A DNA stretch of 64,000 nt from Pycnopodia helianthoides. Its lineage: Eukaryota; Echinodermata; Asteroidea; Forcipulatida; Asteriidae. Of this stretch, positions 60,116-64,000 are shown in pieces. The notes below the pieces were generated by a model. It ran no database searches and was not told the DNA's origin. It was given only the letters and a program-made list of their open reading frames with translations. How positions within the stretch are numbered: the stretch's first letter is position 1; each line of letters begins with the position of its first letter. Made by a program: the position numbers and the translations under genes. The stretch is from the NCBI GenBank assembly GCA_032158295.1, contig CM063247.1:19320875-19384874 (forward strand), in the 5' to 3' direction.

Positions 60116-60440
60116 CTTTAACGGTCCCCACTTTGTTGCTTAACATTAACAAAGTGCAACAATAACTGTGCCCCACTTGTTTGGTTGCCTAACATTGACA
60201 GAATACATTCGTAACGGTCCCAGTGAACCTAACGGTCTCCGCCACTCTGTCAGTCCTTTTTACGGTCACCACCAAATTGCCTAACTTTTTAGCTGTTAAT
60301 TTAATGGTCTTCATTAATTTGCCTAACTCCACTGCAACCGACCCCCCTGTAAAAGTTAGGCACATTTTTGGGACCGTTAAGAATTTGACTCTGTATAGTT
60401 AGGCAGCAACTAGCTAGACCGTTAACAAACTGAGCAAGTA
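60116..60440. repeat. Degenerate minisatellite units in opposing orientations
   Basis: From 60116 to about 60330 the sequence holds four or more diverged units on the minus strand (aacggtcccc..., ttgcctaac at 60184-60193, cggtctcc at 60233-60240, ttgcctaac near 60276 and 60319). From 60355 it switches to plus orientation (gttaggca at 60355, gggaccgtta at 60370, gttaggcagc near 60400, gaccgttaac at 60417). The switch point is about 60340. It forms an imperfect large dyad leading into the main array. Confidence 0.65.
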
Positions 60441-61662
60441 AAAAGTTAGGAAAAATGGGGAGACCATAAAATGTTGCGTTTTGGTGAGCTGTTTAGGCAA
60501 CTTAGAGGAGACCATAATGTTGCATTTTGGAGAGTATTAGGCAACTTAGGGGAGACTACAATGTACCATTTTAATGTTGCATTTTGGAGAATGTTAGGCA
60601 CCTTAGGGGAGACCATAGGCCCTAATGTAGCATTTTGGAGAGTGTTAAGCAACTTTGGAGAGACTATAATGTAGCATTTTGGTGAGTGTTTGGCAACTTT
60701 GGAGAGACTATAATGTTGCATTTTGGTGAGTGTTTGGCACCTTAGGGAGACCATAATGTAGCATTTTGTAGAGTGTTCGGCAAACTTCGGGGAGACATAA
60801 TGTTGCATTTTGTAGAGTGTTCGGCAACTTCGGGGAGACTATAATGTTGCATTTTGGAGAGTATTAGGCAACTTAGGGGGAGACTACAATGTACCATTTT
60901 AATGTTGCATTTTGGAGAATGTTAGGCACCTTAGGGGAGACCATAGGCCCTAATGTAGCATTTTGGAGAGTGTTAAGCAACTTTTGGGAGACTATATGTA
61001 GCATTTTGGAGAGTGTTAGCACCTTAGGGAGACCATATGTAGCATTTTGTAGAGTGTTCGGCAACTTCGGGGAGACTATAATGTTGCATTTTGGAGAGTG
61101 TTAGGCAACTTCGGGGAGACTATAATGTTGCATTTTGGTGAGTGTTTGACAACTTTTGGTAAGTGTTAGGCAATTTTGGTGATTGTTAGGCAACTCATGG
61201 GAGACTATACTGTAGCATTTTGGCAAGTGTTGGGCAACTTAGGACAGACCCTAAGTTACATTTTGGTGAGTGTTTGGCAACTTTTGGTAAGTGTTAGGCA
61301 ATTTTGGTGATTGTTAGGCAACTCATGGAAGACTATACTGTAGCATTTTGGCAAGTGTTGGGCAACTTAGGACAGACCCTAAGTTACATTTTGGTGAGTG
61401 TTTGGCAACTTTTGGTAAGTGTTAGGCAATTTTGGTGATTGTTAGGCAACTCATGGGAGACTATACTGTAGCATTTTGGCAAGTGTTGGGCAACTTAGGA
61501 CAGACCCTAAGTTACATTTTGGTGAGTGTTTGGCAACTTTTGGTGAGTGTTAGGCAACTTAGTGAGACCACAATGCATTTAAGCGAGTGTATGGCAACTT
61601 GGGAGACACCATAAGTTTCATGTTGGTGAGTGTTTGACAATTTTTGGTGAGTGTTAGGCAAC
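60441..61662 (+). repeat. 44-bp minisatellite, main array
   Basis: The unit is approximately cattttggagagtgttaggc + aacttaggggagactataat + gttg, about 44 bp, in tens of variant copies. A block of about 328 bp repeats at 60540-60690 and 60868-61018, sharing atgtaccattttaatgttgc and gaccataggccctaatgtag. 61131-61514 is a 128-bp higher-order array. Short minus-strand frames (such as PKLPNTLQNATL) are repeat by-products. Confidence 0.93.
61131..61514 (+). repeat. 128-bp higher-order repeat, three copies
   Basis: Exact-looking copies start at 61131, 61259 and 61387, and a fourth begins at 61515. Each holds three diverged 42-44-bp units, including 'gcaattttggtgattgttag', 'gcaactcatgg.agactata' and 'ggacagaccctaagtta'. 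The copies differ at only a few positions, so this is the youngest expansion in the array. Confidence 0.9.
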
Positions 61663-62054
61663 TTAAAGGAACATTACAGAATTGGTTTTTGCCAACAAAA
61701 CAGTTTGCTGGCAGTGTAAGGACTTTATGTAATCCACCATCATAAACTGACAAACCTGTAGAAGTTTGAGATCGACCGGCCATCTGGGTCACGAGAAAAT
61801 AGTGCAAAACCGATTACACATTTGCATGAAATCATATAGCTTCAACAAATGAATAAAACGCTCACTGAGCGATAAACTCCAATCGGAAAATTAGTTTATT
61901 CATTTCTCATCAAATATGGCATTTCAGACAGAAATATTTCAAGGGATGTTTTCTACTATCATCATCATTAGACCGTGTAAGTTTTATGTAAATCTGTGAT
62001 CAAAAAGTATATTTTACAAGTTTTTTTCTTACCAATTCTGTTATGTTCCTTTAA
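61663..62054 (-). mobile_element. TTAA MITE family F1, copy 3, inside the minisatellite
   Basis: TTAA at 61663-61666 and 62051-62054 encloses an inverted-orientation copy of the family at 17954 and 23524, with ends aggaacattacagaattggt and accaattctgttatgttcct. The array sequence to the left stops at 'gttaggcaac' and resumes on the right with 'gggagaccatgaattttggt'. With one TTAA removed, the two sides make one normal array unit. The palindrome cgctcactgagcg is at 61859-61871. Confidence 0.95.
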
Positions 62055-62385
62055 GGGAGACCATGAATTTTGGTGAGTGTTTGGCAAATTTACGGGAGAC
62101 CACAATGTAGCATTTTGGTGAGTGTCAGCCAATGTACTGGGGACCTTAATATTTTATTTCAGTAAGCAATTTTGGGAAACTTAGGGGAGACTACAATTTA
62201 AATGTTGCATTTTAGTGAGCAGTGAGTTTTAGGCTGAGTAGTACTAGTAAGTTTCATTGCAGTGAGTTAGGCAACGTAGCATACATCAGCGTTTCATTTT
62301 TGTGAGCAGTCAGTGTTAGACTAAGTAGTGAGTACCACAATATTTCATTTCGTTGAGTGTTAGGCAACGTAGTTGATACCCCAAT
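62055..62385 (+). repeat. Right-hand degenerate part of the 44-bp minisatellite
   Basis: Units continue in the same orientation after the MITE: 'tttggtgagtgtttggcaaa', 'gggagaccacaatgtagcat', 'tgttgcattttagtgagcag', 'gtgttaggcaacgtag'. Divergence rises toward 62385. Later units insert 'gcagtgag' or 'gagcagtcag' between motifs. Confidence 0.8.
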
Positions 62386-63769
62386 GTTCCCTTATGTAAA
62401 CATTAGGGAAGGCAGCTGATAATTTAGACAGCAGCAAGCCCTACCTTCCCCCCATAGAATAACAAACAAATAAAAGGTAAAATAAAATAAATCTCACTGT
62501 GTTCTTGAGCATGTCTGAGCCACAAAGTAATTCTCACAATTGAAACTAATAGAAAAGAATATAGCAAGAAAACAATTTTCCGATACAAAAGTACACATAC
62601 ATGAACAAAATGAATAATGAATTCATTGTTTATGAATAATCTTTTCTAATTTATATACAACTTATCCATCCAACTCACAGACGTTTGTCTCAAGAACTAA
62701 ACACACAGAAAGAATCTGTGTTCCTTTGAATCTCTTTAAAATAACTGTCATCTATTTATTGATGAAACGTCAATTGGAAAATTTTAATAAATAAATAAAT
62801 ACTGTTAAAAATCAAACAACAAAAATGTAACATTAATACCTTACAACATGATATGCCAACTTTATACAGATATAGAAAATTAAGTAACTTCTAGTAAAGA
62901 TGCATGGCCTGGTTTAGCATTATTTTCAAATAGTTTCACAAATTTGACCTGTGCAGGTTTTTTAAACGTAATAACTCATTTCACGACACGCACCACACTT
63001 GCATAAACCTGTCTCCCGTGTTGGGAATAAAAATCAACACAAAGAATGGACTACCAAAATGGCGGAAATGGTAGATGCACATGGTGCGGAGGTGTGTTCT
63101 GTGTCCGCAAGGGGTCAGTAGTCCAAAATCGAGGGTAAACAAGCGGTAGTGATGCAGGTCACGGTTGTAAATTATTTCAAGACCTATACTTAGTAGTGTC
63201 AGTTTGGAAAAGATTGGTGTGAGCTGTGGACTCGGGGGTGAGAGCCGTAGCTGGTCAAATTAAGGGCTGTCACTAGGATCCAAATGTCAGGAGGTTATGT
63301 TGAAATCATGACAATTCCACCTTTTTTGTAACCCCTGGTGTTATAGATTTCAAAAAGCTTTTGATAACATTATCCTTGGTGCTTAACAAGAAGATCAAAG
63401 AGCATAATTTCTTCATATCTGAAGAAAAAATCAGTGTTTTTTTTGTCACCGAGCTGACATAAAAAAATTCTTAATTCAGATAAAAGTCTGAAGTTTCTTA
63501 TCCTTGGGACTGTGGAGCGACAAGAGCTTGCTTCTGAAAAAAAACCCTGAAAATGTCACCTTTTTGACTTGTAGTACTGACATTTTGGTATAACAACACA
63601 TTCAAGCTCACACAAGGAGAGATTGATGTAAGTTAGTAACTTGTTCAAAAATTGTCAACGTTGAAAATATACACTGCATTTAAACCCTTCTTTTTGGAAG
63701 AACAAAGGACTATTGTTTGAAAGTTACATATCACAAATATAAAATCGACAAGTGATACACTTCAGAGCA
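62386..63769. other. Unique non-coding interval
   Basis: No exon, RNA gene or repeat family was recognised. The 62960-63260 part is more GC-balanced than its surroundings and contains several CpGs (gcggaaatgg..., gtccgcaagg). Confidence 0.4.
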
Positions 63770-64000
63770 AACTTTGCTAGAACCAGCAGGAAACCAGTCA
63801 TACAATAAGTGCATCTCATAACGATCTGGCTGGTAACCAGTTTCTGGTAGGCAAATCAATTTTCTGCACATGGCAAGTTTGTGTGTTAGGCAAAAATGTT
63901 TTGCAGGGCACCGGTCGCAATAATGTTAACCTTATGGCACTCGGGCTGGTAACCTGCGACTGCTAAGCAAGATTTGTCTGCCCCTTTGGGAAGGATTTTA
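63770..64000. mobile_element. Partial dispersed element at the window edge
   Basis: Repeated 'ctggtaacc' motifs (63829, 63948), 'aaccagcaggaaaccagtca' and 'gcgactgctaagcaagattt' resemble the interior style of the gggcccaatttcat MITEs (for example gctaatttgtgcttagca at 2670-2687). Neither terminus is visible, so the assignment is tentative. Confidence 0.35.

Overview
The window reads as non-coding DNA from a metazoan nuclear genome. It is AT-rich and has no long open reading frames, no operon-like packing and no ribosome-binding sites. It does contain tRNA-derived SINEs, a LINE 3' end, many short inverted-repeat (MITE-like) elements and three minisatellite arrays. The mix of repeats (TTAA-flanked MITEs, elements ending in gggcccaatttcat, several SINE families) resembles what I remember of echinoderm genomes, most likely a sea star. 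That rests on memory of repeat style, not on a search, so treat it as a lead only.

Layout. 1-13 kb: mostly unique sequence with a SINE (1966-2328), small MITEs (2540-2733, 8037-8167), a degraded hAT-like element (6117-6545) and a foldback (12421-12580). 13-25 kb: the densest repeat block. It holds two different TTAA-flanked MITE families, a 21-bp minisatellite seeded next to a SINE head (16650-17396), a possible Penelope-like relic (23110-23410) and a near-perfect long-arm MITE (24088-24424). 25-41 kb: largely unique sequence, with a LINE 3' end (about 27316-27600), a repeated block on either side of it, and scattered MITEs. 41-49 kb: a hAT-like element carrying a nested MITE, a 72/63-bp minisatellite (44191-45153), the best candidate for real gene sequence (a minus-strand terminal exon at 46301-46213 with a poly(A) signal at 45619-45614), a SINE, and a 984-bp TTAA-flanked element. 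49-60 kb: unique sequence with a complete SINE bearing target-site duplications (51690-52100) and further copies of families seen earlier. 60-62.4 kb: a 44-bp minisatellite with 128-bp higher-order units. It is split cleanly by a TTAA MITE and flanked on its left by degenerate units in the opposite orientation. The right edge carries part of another dispersed element.

No complete protein-coding gene can be supported. Most open frames of 60-150 codons are chance frames or fall inside repeats. If the 46.2-kb exon is real, the gene runs leftward on the minus strand and its upstream exons lie at higher coordinates, possibly beyond the window. Several unique, moderately GC-rich blocks dense in TAAT/ATTA cores could be regulatory, but this cannot be shown from one sequence. 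There is no CRISPR array, rRNA gene or convincing functional tRNA gene.
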